Shown here: one piece after another, positions 5,808 to 6,174 of the stretch
Numbering within the stretch: position 1 is the stretch's first letter
Layout of the letters: the number at the start of each line of letters is the position of its first letter
Source: an uncultured Phenylobacterium sp.
GTDB taxonomy: Bacteria > Pseudomonadota > Alphaproteobacteria > Caulobacterales > Caulobacteraceae
Assembly: GCA_945952355.1 (NCBI GenBank)
Contig: CAMFIW010000194.1
Location: forward strand, 1 to 6,174
Length of the DNA: 6,174 bases
Direction of reading: 5' to 3'
Position numbers and translations under genes: made by a program
The notes under the pieces: generated by a model
Seen by the model: the letters and a program-made list of their open reading frames with translations, nothing else
The model's database searches: none
Told to the model about the DNA's origin: nothing

Positions 5808-5823
5808 GGGCGCCGCGGCGCCC
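5808..5823. repeat. Perfect 16-base palindrome
   Basis: GGGCGCCGCGGCGCCC is fully self-complementary. It lies in the long intergenic region, shortly before a smaller hairpin, CCGC-gttt-GCGG (5830-5841). It could be a protein-binding site or a hairpin in the RNA. In DNA this rich in G and C a 16-base palindrome is uncommon but not decisive. Confidence 0.45.
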
Positions 5824-5887
5824 CGATCGCCGCGTTTGCGGGCCAACCGCTGCATTTCCTTCGTTTTTATCGGATTGAAGACAGGGC

Positions 5888-5916
5888 TTGATTGTAGCCG
5901 CTGCGATGCAGCATAA
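5888..5916 (+). promoter_or_regulatory. Possible promoter of the downstream gene, overlapping stem-loops
   Basis: TTGATT (5888-5893) and GCATAA (5911-5916) are separated by 17 bases and lie in the AT-richer tract of the intergenic region. The spacer contains the hairpin GCTGC-gat-GCAGC (5900-5912). Beyond the -10 there is GCTTGTG (5920-5926) with CACAAGC (5941-5947), a 7-bp stem with a 14-base loop, which would be at the start of the transcript. If real, the leader to the ATG at 6120 would be about 195 nt, long enough to carry regulation. Confidence 0.3.
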
Positions 5917-6119
5917 CGTGCTTGTGATTGCGGCTCAGGCCACAAGCTCGTGATCGCCGGCGTCGGCGAAACGGGCCCGGCCTGACCTCCAAGCGGGCGT
6001 GCAGAAACCTTGTCCTATCGGCGGCGTGGCGCACTGACGGGTCTAGCGACGGGCAGGTTTGCGCCCGTGAGCGCGTGCGTTCGCCCGACCATCCTTTCCT
6101 CGGACTCCTGGCGGTTCCC

Positions 6120-6174
6120 ATGGACGGCATGAGCAATCTCGCGCGGCGGGTCGACGGCCCGGACTATGCCGAAC
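6120..6174 (+). CDS. N-terminus of an unrecognised protein (runs off the window)
   Basis: Eighteen codons are visible: M-D-G-M-S-N-L-A-R-R-V-D-G-P-D-Y-A-E. Third positions are mostly G or C, as in the other genes. Two starts are possible, ATG at 6120 and ATG at 6129. Neither has a strong ribosome site; GGCGG at 6110-6114 slightly favours 6120. The frame is also open upstream, but that translation does not look coding. I do not recognise a family from so few residues, and the call rests on its position after a long promoter-like region. Confidence 0.45.
   Translation, partial: MDGMSNLARRVDGPDYAE

Larger units (their letters stand above)
5697..6119. other. Long intergenic region with several inverted repeats and no convincing gene
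   Basis: These 423 bp separate the DUF998 stop from the next probable start. Two tracts, around 5769-5795 and 5860-5895, are clearly less GC-rich than the surroundings, as expected for promoters. Inverted repeats are listed separately. Small open frames cross the region on both strands, for example 6136-5867 on the minus strand, but their translations are Arg/Ser-rich, lack ribosome sites and look like composition artefacts. An unrecognised small RNA or a long regulated leader is possible. Confidence 0.55.

Noticed and set aside
6103..6107. GANTC (CcrM-type) methylation site just before the last start
   Set aside because: Such 5-base sites occur by chance many times in 6 kb, including elsewhere here (1474-1478, 5706-5710); no special arrangement seen.
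5867..6136. Small minus-strand open frame in the long intergenic region
   Set aside because: Arg/Ser-rich translation without a family motif or ribosome site, and it would overlap the start of the downstream plus-strand gene.

Overview
The window is about 6.2 kb of GC-rich DNA with strong G/C bias at third codon positions, tight gene packing and GTG as well as ATG starts. It looks like chromosomal DNA of an alphaproteobacterium. A Caulobacter/Phenylobacterium-type host is my best guess, because the intergenic element beside the rubrerythrin gene resembles the abundant short palindromic repeat I associate with those genomes. This host call is inference, not a database result. I see no transposase, phage gene, CRISPR array, tRNA or rRNA.

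Layout. (1) Positions 1-811, minus strand: the N-terminal 270 residues of a Rieske-type non-heme iron oxygenase, cut by the window edge. (2) Positions 812-960: a 149-bp divergent control region holding a perfect dyad, GGATAGA-N14-TCTATCC, at 872-899. (3) Positions 961-3540, plus strand: a three-gene redox/iron cassette. It encodes a rubrerythrin with no rubredoxin domain, a 453-residue GlpC/heterodisulfide-reductase-type protein with two 4Fe-4S sites and two cysteine-rich modules, and a DUF3501 protein starting 2 nt after it. A 205-bp gap between the first two genes is filled by a pair of inverted, hairpin-rich repeats. A strong hairpin 15 nt after the DUF3501 stop probably ends the unit. (4) Positions 3587-3883: a GC-rich, palindrome-rich spacer with no convincing gene, including a clean 15-bp dyad (GTCACG-ttt-CGTGAC) 46 bp before the next start. 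(5) Positions 3884-5696, plus strand: two membrane-protein genes 4 nt apart, an acyltransferase-3 family protein and a DUF998 protein. (6) Positions 5697-6119: 423 bp without a convincing gene, containing several inverted repeats and two AT-richer tracts. (7) From 6120: a probable new gene running off the window, 18 codons visible and not recognisable.

How the genes may work together. Rubrerythrins reduce peroxide at a diiron site and need an electron donor. This one lacks its usual C-terminal rubredoxin electron-entry domain, and its neighbour is a multi-cluster Fe-S protein of an electron-transfer family. The simplest reading is a dedicated oxidative-stress or redox module in which the Fe-S protein, perhaps helped by the DUF3501 protein, feeds or senses the rubrerythrin. 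The acyltransferase/DUF998 pair is a separate envelope-related unit. The rubrerythrin/Fe-S/DUF3501 cassette, with its promoter dyad, is the best candidate here for a poorly described biological system.
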